Assembly: GCF_031191545.1 (NCBI RefSeq)
Contig: NZ_CP133472.1
Location: forward strand, 434,001 to 498,000
Length of the DNA: 64,000 nucleotides
Reading direction: 5' to 3'
Origin: Schaalia odontolytica
GTDB lineage: Bacteria; Actinomycetota; Actinomycetes; Actinomycetales; Actinomycetaceae
Of the stretch, positions 1 to 10,773 are shown piece after piece. Within the stretch, counting starts at the first letter, position 1. The number at the start of each line of letters is the position of its first letter. The notes below the pieces were generated by a model. It saw nothing but the letters and a program-made list of their open reading frames with translations. It was not told the origin of the DNA and made no database searches. Made by a program: the position numbers and the translations under genes.

Positions 1-1912
<1,912 letters not shown>

Positions 1913-2047
1913 GAATAGCTCCTGATGTCTATAGCCCGCTCCCTTGTAGAGCAGACAGTCAAATCCACCCATTAGTTTACGAACTAACTGCCCAAAGTGG
2001 AAACGCCCGCGCAAACATGGACGCAATTAACGCTCAGAGCACAAGGG

Positions 2048-2076
2048 GGCGCCCCGGACTAGGTGCCCGGGGCGCC
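2048..2076 (-). terminator. Hairpin downstream of hpf
   Basis: A perfect 10-bp inverted repeat (GGCGCCCCGG / CCGGGGCGCC) has a 9-nt loop. It lies 16 bp past the hpf stop and before secA. The strand reads CCCTTGT after the stem, so the U-tract is poor. It may act as a terminator or attenuator between hpf and secA. Confidence 0.5.
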
Positions 2077-2091
2077 GCGGTTCTTCAACCG

Positions 2092-2736
2092 TCAGACTGT
2101 CGTGTTCAAGCGAAGCACGCCGTACGTCCACCCGTGGCGGTGGTAGACGACGCACGGCTGGTTCGTGTCCTTGTCGACGAAGAGGAAGAAGGGGTGTCCA
2201 ACCATCATCATCTGATCGAGGGCCTCATCCACGCTCATGGGCGGGGCCTCGTGCACCTTCTGACGGACGATGATCGGGGTGTCACCCCACTGCTCCTCGC
2301 GGGCCTCTCCGACCTTCAGGTCCTCAGCGCTGCGCAGCGGCTTGGGGGCCTCGGGTTCTGCTGCGGCCACCTCTTCGACGACGGGAGCTTCGAGGATTTC
2401 GGCTTCGGCCAGGTCGCGCGGGTACCGGCGGCGGTGGTCCTTGACGCGATCGCGCAGGCGGCGCAGGCGCTCGTAGAGCTTGCCGGCGGCAATATCGACG
2501 GCCGCGTAGCGATCGGCGGACTTGGCCTCAGCACGGATGATCGGGCCCTTACCGTAGACGGTCAGCTCGATACGCTCGGCGGTGTCGGCCTGGCGGGGGT
2601 TACGTTCATGAGTCAGCTCCACATCGACGCGCTGAGCACGCGGGTAGAACTGAGTGATCTTCGAAACCTTCTCCTCCACGTAGTCCCTGAAATTCGGGTG
2701 AATCTCGGCATTACGTGCGACGACGGTGATGTCCAT
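2092..2736 (-). CDS. hpf: Long-form ribosome hibernation promoting factor
   Basis: The 214-residue protein has two parts. The N-terminal ribosome-binding domain (about residues 1-105) begins MDITVVARNAEIHPNFRDYV. After an acidic linker comes the C-terminal dimerisation domain (about 155-210, with DEALDQMMMVGHPFFLFVD and VVYHRHGWTYGVLRL). Long HPF dimerises 70S ribosomes into inactive 100S particles in slow growth. The frame is open for 35 codons upstream. I place the start at the ATG at 2736 because GGAGG lies six bases before it and the domain begins there. It is followed by secA, as in many actinobacteria. Confidence 0.94.
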   Translation of the reverse strand: MDITVVARNAEIHPNFRDYVEEKVSKITQFYPRAQRVDVELTHERNPRQADTAERIELTVYGKGPIIRAEAKSADRYAAVDIAAGKLYERLRRLRDRVKDHRRRYPRDLAEAEILEAPVVEEVAAAEPEAPKPLRSAEDLKVGEAREEQWGDTPIIVRQKVHEAPPMSVDEALDQMMMVGHPFFLFVDKDTNQPCVVYHRHGWTYGVLRLNTTV

Positions 2737-2910
2737 GTGTTTCCTCCATGGTGTGCGGCGGGCATCGTTGCCCGCAGGTGGGGATTGTTCGGTGCTCACT
2801 GCCCGAACCGTGGTCTGAGCTATCACCTCCCGCACTGACATGAGGAGCGTCCCTACTGCTCACGCTATCGAAAGTCTGTGGCAACATCATACCCCAGGCG
2901 GTGACCTGCG

Positions 2911-3657
2911 TCATGCGATAAGCCCGGGTCGGCAGATCGCCGCGACAGCGTCGATCCTGCCCAACACACGCTCCATCTCCCGGATCGTCGCGCCCGTCGT
3001 CACCACGTCATCCACCGCAACAACGAGGGCTCCATGCCCCGGGACCGCGAGCGCGCGCATCGACCCTATGCGCCCCACCGTGCGCTGCGCCCCGACCTTG
3101 CCCGACTGCGAGGACGCACCCACGCGCAGACGCACCGCATCCACCACGCGCACGCGCACGCCCGGCCGCGCGCTCGCCGCCAGCGCTCGGGCGGCGGCTC
3201 TCGCCAGCGGCAGAGCCACCTGTCGGCCGCGCAGGCGCCTCTTCCACGAGGAGGGCGCGGGCACAACCCACACGTCCACCGCGCGCCCCTCCGACGACGC
3301 CCTCCCTCCAGGGGAACCCAACGCGGCGGCGGGCGAGGCCGCCACGCCCAGCACCTGCGCCAGTGCGGTGCCGAGGACTGCCCCGGCCTCGTGAAGAACG
3401 TCGGTCACGTCGGTGCGCGAGGAATGTTTCGCGGTCAAGACGATACGCCGCAGCGGCCCGGAGTAGTCCCCCACGGCAGCGAGGGGAATCGGGCCTCGCG
3501 CACCGTCCAGGGATGTGAGACGAGCGGGGCCACCCACCAAACATCGACAGGACTGACACAGGACCTCGTCCCACGCGCGGCAGCCGGCGCATTGCGCGGG
3601 CAGGAGCGCGCCAACGAGGCCCCTCGCGAGGGCACTCAGACCGCATGCTGCCGCCAT
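2911..3657 (-). CDS. ComF family phosphoribosyltransferase-like protein
   Basis: The 248-residue protein has the ComF layout. An N-terminal cysteine cluster (CAGC...CQSC, about residues 17-35) resembles a zinc ribbon. A type I phosphoribosyltransferase fold follows, with the PRPP-loop motif VVAVDDVVTTGAT near residue 215. In competent bacteria ComF helps handle incoming single-stranded DNA, but its role here is unknown. A longer frame runs back into lpqB. I choose the ATG at 3657 because it lies five bases after the lpqB stop and directly precedes the Cys-rich domain. It is the last gene of the mtrA-mtrB-lpqB-comF run. Confidence 0.88.
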   Translation of the reverse strand: MAAACGLSALARGLVGALLPAQCAGCRAWDEVLCQSCRCLVGGPARLTSLDGARGPIPLAAVGDYSGPLRRIVLTAKHSSRTDVTDVLHEAGAVLGTALAQVLGVAASPAAALGSPGGRASSEGRAVDVWVVPAPSSWKRRLRGRQVALPLARAAARALAASARPGVRVRVVDAVRLRVGASSQSGKVGAQRTVGRIGSMRALAVPGHGALVVAVDDVVTTGATIREMERVLGRIDAVAAICRPGLIA

Positions 3658-3662
3658 GTCTC

Positions 3663-5309
3663 TCACCCCGCGTAGCGCGCGGAGGTCAGCCCGTCGGGGA
3701 CGTTTTGCCACAGGGCACCCGAGCGGATCAGAACCTGTTCTTTGCCTGCGGCATCGGTGCCGGTGATGACGACTAAGGATGAGGATCCTCCGGCACTCAT
3801 CGACGCCACGCGGATTGGGAGGGAGACGTTCGAGGGCAGGCCGCCGAGGGGCATCGTGACCAGCTGATCTTCCTCGCCCGACTCGCGCACGGCAAGGACG
3901 AGTCCAGTCGATGTCGTCCACGAGACGTCCACAACCGATCCGTGTTCGACGGGAATCTGTTCGAGTGATCGAATGGCCACCGGACGACCGCTCGCTTCTC
4001 TTTCGACGACGCCGACCCAGGCGGTCGCGTCGCTGCCTCGCAGGACGAGGGCGCGCGTGCCGTCGGGGGAAATGCGCACCGCGTGAATCTGCCCATCGCT
4101 CTCGGACTCCACGCTCACGCTGAACGCACCGTCCACTCCCCCACCGACACTGACTGACGAGGCCGTGGCCGAACCCCACACCCAACCGAAACGATCGACC
4201 GACGGACCCAGAGGCACCCGACCGGGCAGGAAGGCAACCGCCGTCCCGCCGCGCTGCGCGTACACCCCGTCGCTCCCGCTCCAGGCAACCAGAGACGAAT
4301 CCACGGGGGAGACGGTCGGATTAGAAGCGTCGGAGACTGAGTTCAGCTCCGTCACGGCCGAGGATGAGACGAGCCCGACCCCACCTGAGCCGGCGCCCAC
4401 GAGGGTATCCAGGGAGTAGTTCGGCGGTGCCGGAACTGCCTGCATATCCAGCACTTCACCGGACAATGACACGTGTACCTGCGACACGTCCGCCACCTGG
4501 GTAAGGGTGCGAACGAGTTCCCACGCGAGGCTCGTCCGCGCGCCCTCGCCGCCGGGCATCACGGCGTTGAGCTCGACGCGTGCCACCCCATCGGTGACGT
4601 CAAGGCCCTGGGAGGGCACGGTCGTGCCCGCAGGAATCGCGTTGAGCGTCACGGACTCCAGGGACTGGCGGGGTCCTTCGACGAGTCCCGCAAGCAGGTG
4701 CGAGGCGAGTCGCCGTGAGGGGTACCAGCGCGGATCAGCGACCAGGTCACCCCCTTCGTTCGTCGGGAAATAGAGGTTCGCGAGGGAAAACGAGGCCGTG
4801 AAGGCGGCGCGACTCATCAACACCATGTTCTCGGGGCTGTTGATCCGCCACTGGCCGTCCTCGCGTAGGAGGGTGAACGTGCGCGACACGGTCGAAGCAG
4901 CCACTCGGGTCAGCACACCGCTCGCGTCGATGCTGGCGACACCGAGAACAGAGACCGTCACATCCACCTCGGAAGCGTTCTCCGATCCGGAACTCACCGA
5001 CGGCGCCGTATCCGTGTCGTACACAAGGATCTCCGTCTCCGGCTGCCAGGAGCGCGCCGATGCTGCGGTCAGGAACAGGCGCGCGGTCGTGTAGTCATCC
5101 TGAGGGCCTGCGGCGCAGGCGAGCAGGAAGTCATTAACCAGGGTCGCGGCGTCGGCCCCGTCGGTGGGTCCTTCCGCGGAAAACTGGATGCCGCTACCGT
5201 CCCTGGCAGACACGTCGAAGGGTGCAGGGGACGATGAGGTCGGAAGCGAGGTGCATCCGGCGAGGGCAAGGCAGGTCGCGAGGGCAAGGAACATCACTCG
5301 GCGTCTCAT
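3663..5309 (-). CDS. lpqB: Lipoprotein LpqB, MtrAB-associated
   Basis: The 548-residue secreted lipoprotein begins MRRRVMFLALATCLALAGC. The signal peptide ends in the lipobox LALAGC, so Cys would be lipidated. A GerMN-type domain lies around residues 190-310 and the LpqB beta-propeller domain follows. LpqB interacts with the sensor MtrB in mycobacteria and tunes MtrA signalling. The ATG overlaps the mtrB stop (ATGA), with GGGAGG just upstream. A GTG 12 bp earlier would place that ribosome-binding site inside the gene, so I prefer the ATG. Confidence 0.93.
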   Translation of the reverse strand: MRRRVMFLALATCLALAGCTSLPTSSSPAPFDVSARDGSGIQFSAEGPTDGADAATLVNDFLLACAAGPQDDYTTARLFLTAASARSWQPETEILVYDTDTAPSVSSGSENASEVDVTVSVLGVASIDASGVLTRVAASTVSRTFTLLREDGQWRINSPENMVLMSRAAFTASFSLANLYFPTNEGGDLVADPRWYPSRRLASHLLAGLVEGPRQSLESVTLNAIPAGTTVPSQGLDVTDGVARVELNAVMPGGEGARTSLAWELVRTLTQVADVSQVHVSLSGEVLDMQAVPAPPNYSLDTLVGAGSGGVGLVSSSAVTELNSVSDASNPTVSPVDSSLVAWSGSDGVYAQRGGTAVAFLPGRVPLGPSVDRFGWVWGSATASSVSVGGGVDGAFSVSVESESDGQIHAVRISPDGTRALVLRGSDATAWVGVVEREASGRPVAIRSLEQIPVEHGSVVDVSWTTSTGLVLAVRESGEEDQLVTMPLGGLPSNVSLPIRVASMSAGGSSSLVVITGTDAAGKEQVLIRSGALWQNVPDGLTSARYAG

Positions 5310-6988
5310 TCGTCCTCCCACAGTGCCAGGGGTCGGCTGTTAATGTCCTCGCCCGCCTTCTTCGGCAGGGTCATCAGGAAGGAGGCTCCGCGTCCGGGCT
5401 GGCCGTACGCCTGCAGGCACCCGCCGTGGATGGCCACGTCTTCGGTCGCGATCGCGAGGCCGAGGCCGGTGCCGCCGGTCGTGCGTGCGCGCGCAGTATC
5501 CGCCCGGAAGAAGCGGTCGAACACGTGGTCTGCGACCTCCTGGGTCATTCCCACTCCGCGATCGCGTACTCGGCAGGCAACGTCGCTCCCGGTCGTCGCG
5601 AGTGTAATCGTGACGGTGGTGCCGTCAGCATGTTCGATCGCATTGACGACAAGGTTGCGGATGACGCGCTCGATGCGGCGTTCGTCGACCTCGGCGGCCA
5701 CGCGTACGGGGGCGATTATTTCGACGCTGACTCCCTGGCGCTCTGCGAGATCCCGACACCCCTCGACGACGCGGCTGACGATGGGTCTCAGGTCGCGGTC
5801 CTCTGCATCGAGCAGCGCGCTCGCAGCGTCGTAGCGAGAGATCTCGAGCAGGTCTGCGAGCATCTGTTCCATGCGCTCGGTCTGATCGTGCAGCAGCTCG
5901 GCGGAGCGGCGTGCGTGGGCGGGTAGATCGTCGCGGTTATCCCAGACAATATCCTCGGCCATGCGAATCGTCGTCAACGGCGTGCGCAGCTCGTGGGACA
6001 CGTCGGATACGAAGCGTTGCTGCAGTTTGGCAAGCTCGTCGTATCGCGAAATGGTGTCTTGTAGCGAGGACGTCATCGCGTTGAAGGCACGTCCCAGATC
6101 CGCCATCTCGTCGTCGCCGCGGACGTCGACGCGCACATCCAGGTCGCCCTCCGAGGCCCTCGCGGCAGCTTGGGCAGTGACGCGCACAGGCAGGAGCAGG
6201 CGGTGCAGGAGGGCGAACACGCCGATCGGCAGCGCGACGATGATGGGCAGGGCCGACAGGAAGAGAACCCGTAGGACAACGTCAACCTGCGCCTGATCGG
6301 CCGACAGTGAATAGAGGATGTACAGCTCGTGTGTGCCCGCGCGGGGCAGCTGAACCTGAGTACCAACCAGGATCCCCGGTTCTTCCTTGTTGCCGTCAGC
6401 AGAACGGATAGCGACCGACTGCCATTGCGCTCCTCCCCCGGCGACCGCGGCGCGCATCTCGCCGGTTACGAGGGCGTGCATCTGCTCATCCTCGATCTGG
6501 TTGATACGCAGCGAGGCCGTGGTACCTTCCGAGCGCAGCAGCGCCACGTTCGTCGCGCCCGCGCCGGCCGCCGATGCCTTGAGCGAGGCCAACGCGCCGC
6601 GCGCAGACTCCTGCACCTGAGCCGGGGACGAGGCTGTCGAGGATGAGAAAACGGACTGAGCGGAAGAGAATCGCAAGGAAGCGTCCGCCAGGATCGCGTC
6701 CTTGCGCGTCTCGAACATGGATGTGCGCAACTGGGAGGCAATGATCACGCCGAATACGACAACGATGACGAGAGTGGCAACCGTGATCGCGAGGGCTATT
6801 CTGGCCGACAGGGAGTGGCGGATGCGGCTAGCGAGGTGCGACGAGGCGAGGAAGACCCATGGCCTCGAGGTTGTGATGGCGCGCAGCAGGTGCCTCAGCG
6901 CGTCCCTACGCCCCTGCGCCTGCGCCTGCGCCTGCACGGTACCCAACCCCGCGGACGGTGACAACGAGCTCGGGGCGCTCGGGGTCAC
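5306..6988 (-). CDS. mtrB: Sensor histidine kinase MtrB
   Basis: The protein has up to 560 residues. A first membrane segment (about 64-88) is followed by an extracytoplasmic sensor region and a second membrane segment (about 240-262). Then come HAMP, HisKA with the phospho-acceptor SHELRTPL (about residue 330), and a HATPase domain with N-box NLVVNAIEHA and GTGLGLAIA. MtrB phosphorylates MtrA and links envelope state to cell division. The start is uncertain: GTG at 6988 or GTG at 6937, both inside the 3' end of mtrA. The overlap carries a CAGGCG hexamer repeat that reads QAQAQAQ here. Confidence 0.93.
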   Translation of the reverse strand: MTPSAPSSLSPSAGLGTVQAQAQAQGRRDALRHLLRAITTSRPWVFLASSHLASRIRHSLSARIALAITVATLVIVVVFGVIIASQLRTSMFETRKDAILADASLRFSSAQSVFSSSTASSPAQVQESARGALASLKASAAGAGATNVALLRSEGTTASLRINQIEDEQMHALVTGEMRAAVAGGGAQWQSVAIRSADGNKEEPGILVGTQVQLPRAGTHELYILYSLSADQAQVDVVLRVLFLSALPIIVALPIGVFALLHRLLLPVRVTAQAAARASEGDLDVRVDVRGDDEMADLGRAFNAMTSSLQDTISRYDELAKLQQRFVSDVSHELRTPLTTIRMAEDIVWDNRDDLPAHARRSAELLHDQTERMEQMLADLLEISRYDAASALLDAEDRDLRPIVSRVVEGCRDLAERQGVSVEIIAPVRVAAEVDERRIERVIRNLVVNAIEHADGTTVTITLATTGSDVACRVRDRGVGMTQEVADHVFDRFFRADTARARTTGGTGLGLAIATEDVAIHGGCLQAYGQPGRGASFLMTLPKKAGEDINSRPLALWEDE

Positions 6989-7601
6989 GTTCGATCTTCG
7001 AACGCAGACGCTGCACGTGGACGTTCACGAGCCTCGTGTCGGCCGCGTGACGATAGCCCCACACCTGTTCGAGGAGTTCCTCGCGCGAGAAAACCTTCCA
7101 CGGCGCACGCGCCAGCGTCACCAACAGATCGAATTCAAGAGGTGTCAGGGCGATGACGCGCCCCTGACGCTTGACGATATGCCCGGCCACGTCGATGGAC
7201 AGGTCCTGCAGGGCGAGGCCCTCTTCCGCCTGCGCATCCTCACGCCCGCGCAGGCGGGCACGCACGCGGGCCACCAGCTCTTTAGGCTTGAAAGGCTTGG
7301 GCACGTAGTCGTCCGCTCCGGCTTCCAGGCCCATCACCACGTCAGATGTGTCAGAACGGGCGGTCAACATAACGATCGGGGCATCCGACACGCGTCGAAT
7401 CGCTCGGCACACGTCGAAGCCATCCATTCCGGGCAGCATTACGTCGAGCAGAACCAGGTCCGGATGGTGTTCCTGGAAGTGGGCCAACGCTTGCGATCCA
7501 TCGGCACAAAAGACGACGTCGAAGCCCTCGTTCTGGAGGACAATGCCGATCATCTCGGCCAGGGCGACGTCGTCGTCGACGACCAGGATGCGCGAACTCA
7601 T
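6906..7601 (-). CDS. mtrA: Response regulator MtrA
   Basis: This is a 231-residue OmpR/PhoB-type regulator. The receiver domain (1-115) has the acidic pocket VVDDD, phospho-acceptor D53 in LLDVMLPGMDG, and KPF near residue 102. The winged-helix DNA-binding domain (about 130-225) ends GVGYR. The last residues AGAGAGAGA come from a hexanucleotide repeat and are unusual. No Shine-Dalgarno is visible before the ATG. Instead, three GTCACGA repeats at 11-bp spacing abut the start, so the mRNA may be leaderless and autoregulated. Confidence 0.95.
   Translation of the reverse strand: MSSRILVVDDDVALAEMIGIVLQNEGFDVVFCADGSQALAHFQEHHPDLVLLDVMLPGMDGFDVCRAIRRVSDAPIVMLTARSDTSDVVMGLEAGADDYVPKPFKPKELVARVRARLRGREDAQAEEGLALQDLSIDVAGHIVKRQGRVIALTPLEFDLLVTLARAPWKVFSREELLEQVWGYRHAADTRLVNVHVQRLRSKIERDPERPELVVTVRGVGYRAGAGAGAGA
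6913..6936. repeat. CCTGCG hexamer microsatellite in the mtrA/mtrB overlap
   Basis: Three perfect CCTGCG units and a fourth near-copy (CCTGCA) lie in the stretch shared by mtrA and mtrB. They are read as Gly-Ala in MtrA and Gln-Ala in MtrB. Unit gain or loss would keep both frames. Confidence 0.75.
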
Positions 7602-7630
7602 GTCACGATAGTGTCACGAAATCGTCACGA
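7602..7630. promoter_or_regulatory. Three helically phased GTCACGA repeats upstream of mtrA
   Basis: Identical heptamers start at 7602, 7613 and 7624, exactly 11 bp apart. They directly abut the mtrA start codon in the divergent mtrA / 7743 intergenic region. MtrA proteins of other actinobacteria bind loosely conserved direct repeats containing GTCAC or GTNAC. An MtrA autoregulatory site is therefore a reasonable inference, not shown. Confidence 0.55.
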
Positions 7631-7742
7631 ACGCAGAAGACTCGCGCATCAATGACCCAATTTATCGCCTGGACAAGGTTTCACGTGACCGTAGCGTATG
7701 GCAGGATTGATGACAGCAGAGACTATCAACATGGAGGCACGC

Positions 7743-9002
7743 ATGAGCTCCCCGTGGACCGCTCCCGACTCGCCGACCCCGTATCAGGCCACCCCGTCAC
7801 AGCCAGGCACGTCAGGTGACCAGGCGTTTGGTGCCCAGCCCGGCTACGGGGCGCAACCCGGCTACGGGGCGCAACCCGGCTACGGGGCGCAACCCGGATA
7901 CGGGGCGCAGCCCGGCTACGGTGCCCAGCCCGGCTACGGGGCGCAACCCGGCTACGGGGCACAACCCGGAGGCGCAGGCCAGCAGGGTTATGCGTCGCAA
8001 CCCGGCGCTTCCGGCTACAGCGTGAACTCCAACCAGTGGGGTTGGGAGTCCAAGCCCGGCATCATTCCGCTGCGCCCGCTGACGATCGGTGACCTGATGA
8101 GCGGTTCCTTCGCCGCGATCCGCCAGAACCCGAAGATTCTTTTCGGCTTCACCATGGCGGTCATGGCGGTCATGGCGCTCATCACCATGGTGACGGCTTT
8201 CCTCCCGACCGCCCTCGGGTCGGTCACCAGCTCGAGGGACCCCCAGGCCTCACTGTCGGGTACGGAGGACTTGGCAGTCCTGCTGCTGACCAATTTGGCA
8301 TCGCAGGGTGTACAGATGCTGACGACGGTCGCAGGCACCACGATCATTATGGGCATCCTGGCGAGCGCCGTCTCTCAGATGATGATCGGGAACAAGGTGA
8401 CGCTCTCGCAGGCTTGGGCCATGACCCAGCCGCGACTGGGCGCTCTCATCGGCACGGTCCTTCTCCTCGGTATCGTCTCGTCGATCCCGTTCCTCATCTC
8501 GCTCGTTCTCTTCCTCGTCGCCTTCTATTTTGCCCTCACCTCTGAGTCGTCCCAGTGGCTGGCCCTGCTCTGTTTCCTCATCCTTATCCCTGGTTTTGTC
8601 GGCTCATACTTCCTCTCCATCAAGTTCACATTTGCCTCGGTCGTGACGGTTCTGGAAGAGATCGGACCTGTCGCCGCCTTGAAGCGCTCGTGGAGTCTCA
8701 TCAAGGACTACTTCTGGTCGACTCTCGGCCGCATCATCCTCGTCTCACTCGTCGCCGGTTTTATCGCCGGTTTCATCGGCGGATTCATCGGTGTTTTCGG
8801 GGGGATCGCGCTGTTCTCCACGGCCGACAACGACACGGGTTCGATGATCGTCGCTGCGGTCATGGCTGGTCTGACCACCCTTGCCAGCGGCGTCGTCATG
8901 CCGTTGACCGCGACTTACGAGACGCTCATGTACGCGGACCTGCGTATCCGTAAGGAAAACTTCGCGGCGGTCCTCCTCCAGGCGAGCGCCCAGCCTCAGT
9001 GA
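7743..9002 (+). CDS. Multi-pass membrane protein with GAQPGY repeat N-terminus
   Basis: The 419-residue protein has two parts. The first ~105 residues are a Pro/Gly/Gln-rich cytoplasmic-type tail with seven GAQPGY units and one GAQPGG. The rest has about six hydrophobic segments (for example around residues 125-150, 185-225, 240-275 and 315-345). The pattern resembles the glycerophosphoryl diester phosphodiesterase membrane-domain family, but no catalytic domain is present. GGAGG five bases before the ATG at 7743 decides the start over an ATG 45 bp earlier. It heads a tight run into the DUF4129, DUF4350, MoxR and DUF58 genes. The function is unknown. Confidence 0.85.
   Translation: MSSPWTAPDSPTPYQATPSQPGTSGDQAFGAQPGYGAQPGYGAQPGYGAQPGYGAQPGYGAQPGYGAQPGYGAQPGGAGQQGYASQPGASGYSVNSNQWGWESKPGIIPLRPLTIGDLMSGSFAAIRQNPKILFGFTMAVMAVMALITMVTAFLPTALGSVTSSRDPQASLSGTEDLAVLLLTNLASQGVQMLTTVAGTTIIMGILASAVSQMMIGNKVTLSQAWAMTQPRLGALIGTVLLLGIVSSIPFLISLVLFLVAFYFALTSESSQWLALLCFLILIPGFVGSYFLSIKFTFASVVTVLEEIGPVAALKRSWSLIKDYFWSTLGRIILVSLVAGFIAGFIGGFIGVFGGIALFSTADNDTGSMIVAAVMAGLTTLASGVVMPLTATYETLMYADLRIRKENFAAVLLQASAQPQ
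7830..7973 (+). repeat. Eight tandem 18-bp units encoding GAQPGY
   Basis: Eight contiguous 18-bp units of the form GGGGCGCAACCCGGCTAC occur with only synonymous or minor changes; the last unit ends in Gly instead of Tyr. The nucleotide identity suggests recent expansion by slippage or recombination, always in frame. Confidence 0.93.
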
Positions 9003-9631
9003 GTCCCATGCTCGGATGCGAAGTTCCGCTGACGCCTGACCAGGGCGAGGCTCGCGATTGGCTCCTGAAGGAGCTTTCCAAAGGGGAATACGGTGAGATT
9101 TCGGGTCCTATCGTCAGCTTCGTCGCGGATCTGATCGAGGATTTCTTTAACCTCTTGTCGTGGAGAGGCAACGGCACCCCACCCATCTCCCTGATCCTGA
9201 CAATCCTGGCGATTATCACTATCGCTGCCCTGGTCATCGTGCTCATCCTCCACCCGATTCGCCTGGCCAAGCACCGGTCCGGATCCGTGTTCGAGGAAGA
9301 GACCACCGCTCCCCAGGTTCAGGCCTCGTTCGACGAGGCCGTGGCCTCCCACGATTGGAATCTTGCGTTCGTGTGGGCCTATCGCCTGATGGTCCTTGGC
9401 CTCGACGACCACGACATCGTCTCCTCGACCCCGGGTTTGACCGCCCGCGAGGCTGCCGATGCTGCGACCCGAGCCGCCCCCGACCTCGCCCCACAGCTCT
9501 CCGCTTACGCGGAGTCTTTCGATAGGGTTCGCTACGGCCACAGCACGGTCACGCGCGAAAATGTGGACGCACTGCGCGCCTTCACACCGGTCCTGCTCGA
9601 AGTGTGTAGCCACGCAGAGGATCCGTCATGA
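8999..9631 (+). CDS. DUF4129 domain-containing membrane protein
   Basis: The 210-residue protein has one strong transmembrane segment (about 62-82, ISLILTILAIITIAALVIVL). A helical cytoplasmic C-terminal region follows, of the type annotated DUF4129. The GTG start overlaps the previous stop (GTGA); an ATG three codons later is an alternative. The gene sits between the GAQPGY membrane protein and the DUF4350/MoxR/DUF58 genes, a conserved actinobacterial arrangement. The family often travels with transglutaminase-like and MoxR/DUF58 proteins, and its biochemical role is not established. Confidence 0.8.
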   Translation: MSPMLGCEVPLTPDQGEARDWLLKELSKGEYGEISGPIVSFVADLIEDFFNLLSWRGNGTPPISLILTILAIITIAALVIVLILHPIRLAKHRSGSVFEEETTAPQVQASFDEAVASHDWNLAFVWAYRLMVLGLDDHDIVSSTPGLTAREAADAATRAAPDLAPQLSAYAESFDRVRYGHSTVTRENVDALRAFTPVLLEVCSHAEDPS

Positions 9632-10773
9632 AGTCCCGGCAGGTAGCAGTCGTCACCCCCACGGCTCGCGAGCGTTTCTCGGCGTCGCGTCCGATGCTGC
9701 TTCTCGTCGCCATCACGCTGATCGCCCTGCTGGGCGCGGCATTCCTCAGTCAGATGGGATACAACGACGCGCCCGTTGGCATTCGTAACAAGCAAGGCGA
9801 CGGCGCCCGCGCCCTCGCCCAAGTCCTCGGCGACCACGGTATCTCCGTGCGCGAGGTGACGGCCACACAAGCAGCCGAGGTAGGCGACGACACGACCCTT
9901 GTCGTCATCTTTCCCTCGCGGATGAAGGACTCCGTCGCCAAGGCGATCGAGACCCGCACAAACGTCGTCTACGTCGGCCTCGAAGAGGATTACGACTCAT
10001 CCGCCCCATACTTGGGTGGACTGCGCGCGCAACGCAACTGGCGTGATCCGCGCGTCGTCGCGGCGGGGTGTCAATCCGAAGCGGCGACTCGCGCCCGCTC
10101 GCTCACCTCCTCCGCCTACGTGATCACCGGAAGCGGCGATGGCTGGGAGTTGTGTTTCTCTGAAGGTGGTGCCTATTACGGATACGCGGAGAAGTCCGAA
10201 GCGGGGCGTTTCCGTGCGATCATCCCCGATTCTCTTCGCCTGCGAAACCGCGCGATCACTGAGGAAGGAAACGCCGCCCTCGCCATTAATGCCATCGGAC
10301 GTACCCCGAAGGTCGCATGGTATTCGCCAACAAAGAGCGATTCCCTCGGCGCTGGGAAAGAAGTCGACACTGAGGCCCCCTACCTCGCACCCGCTTTCCT
10401 CCTGTCGATCGGCGCGTGCCTCATCGCCGCCTTCGCTCGAGGTAAACGCCTGGGTCCCCTGACGCCGGAGAACCTCCCGATTGAGGTTCCCGCCTCCGAG
10501 ACGATCATCGGTAAAGCACGCCTCATGCGTTCTCAGCGGGCGTACGAGCACGCCGCCACAGCGCTGCGCAGCGCGAGCGCCTCACGCATCGCGACCGCAC
10601 TCGGCATCGCTCACACCGCCGACCGGGAGACTCTCACCCGCGCGATTGAGCAACGAGGCCTGTTCACCTCGCGCTCGTCCGCTCTCTTGTGGGGGCCTCC
10701 CCCCGCCTCCGAGAAGGAACTCGTCCGCCTCGCCCATGACCTCGACGCTCTCGAAAAGGAGATCCGCCAATGA
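9628..10773 (+). CDS. DUF4350 domain-containing membrane protein
   Basis: The 381-residue protein has a first membrane segment at about residues 27-45 (LLLVAITLIALLGAAFL). An extracytoplasmic DUF4350-like region follows (about 50-240), then a second membrane segment near 250-268 (YLAPAFLLSIGACLIAAFA) and a cytoplasmic helical tail. The ATG overlaps the preceding stop (ATGA), and its own stop overlaps the MoxR start. Translational coupling to the MoxR ATPase suggests a shared membrane complex. No catalytic motif is visible and the function is unknown. Confidence 0.84.
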   Translation: MKSRQVAVVTPTARERFSASRPMLLLVAITLIALLGAAFLSQMGYNDAPVGIRNKQGDGARALAQVLGDHGISVREVTATQAAEVGDDTTLVVIFPSRMKDSVAKAIETRTNVVYVGLEEDYDSSAPYLGGLRAQRNWRDPRVVAAGCQSEAATRARSLTSSAYVITGSGDGWELCFSEGGAYYGYAEKSEAGRFRAIIPDSLRLRNRAITEEGNAALAINAIGRTPKVAWYSPTKSDSLGAGKEVDTEAPYLAPAFLLSIGACLIAAFARGKRLGPLTPENLPIEVPASETIIGKARLMRSQRAYEHAATALRSASASRIATALGIAHTADRETLTRAIEQRGLFTSRSSALLWGPPPASEKELVRLAHDLDALEKEIRQ

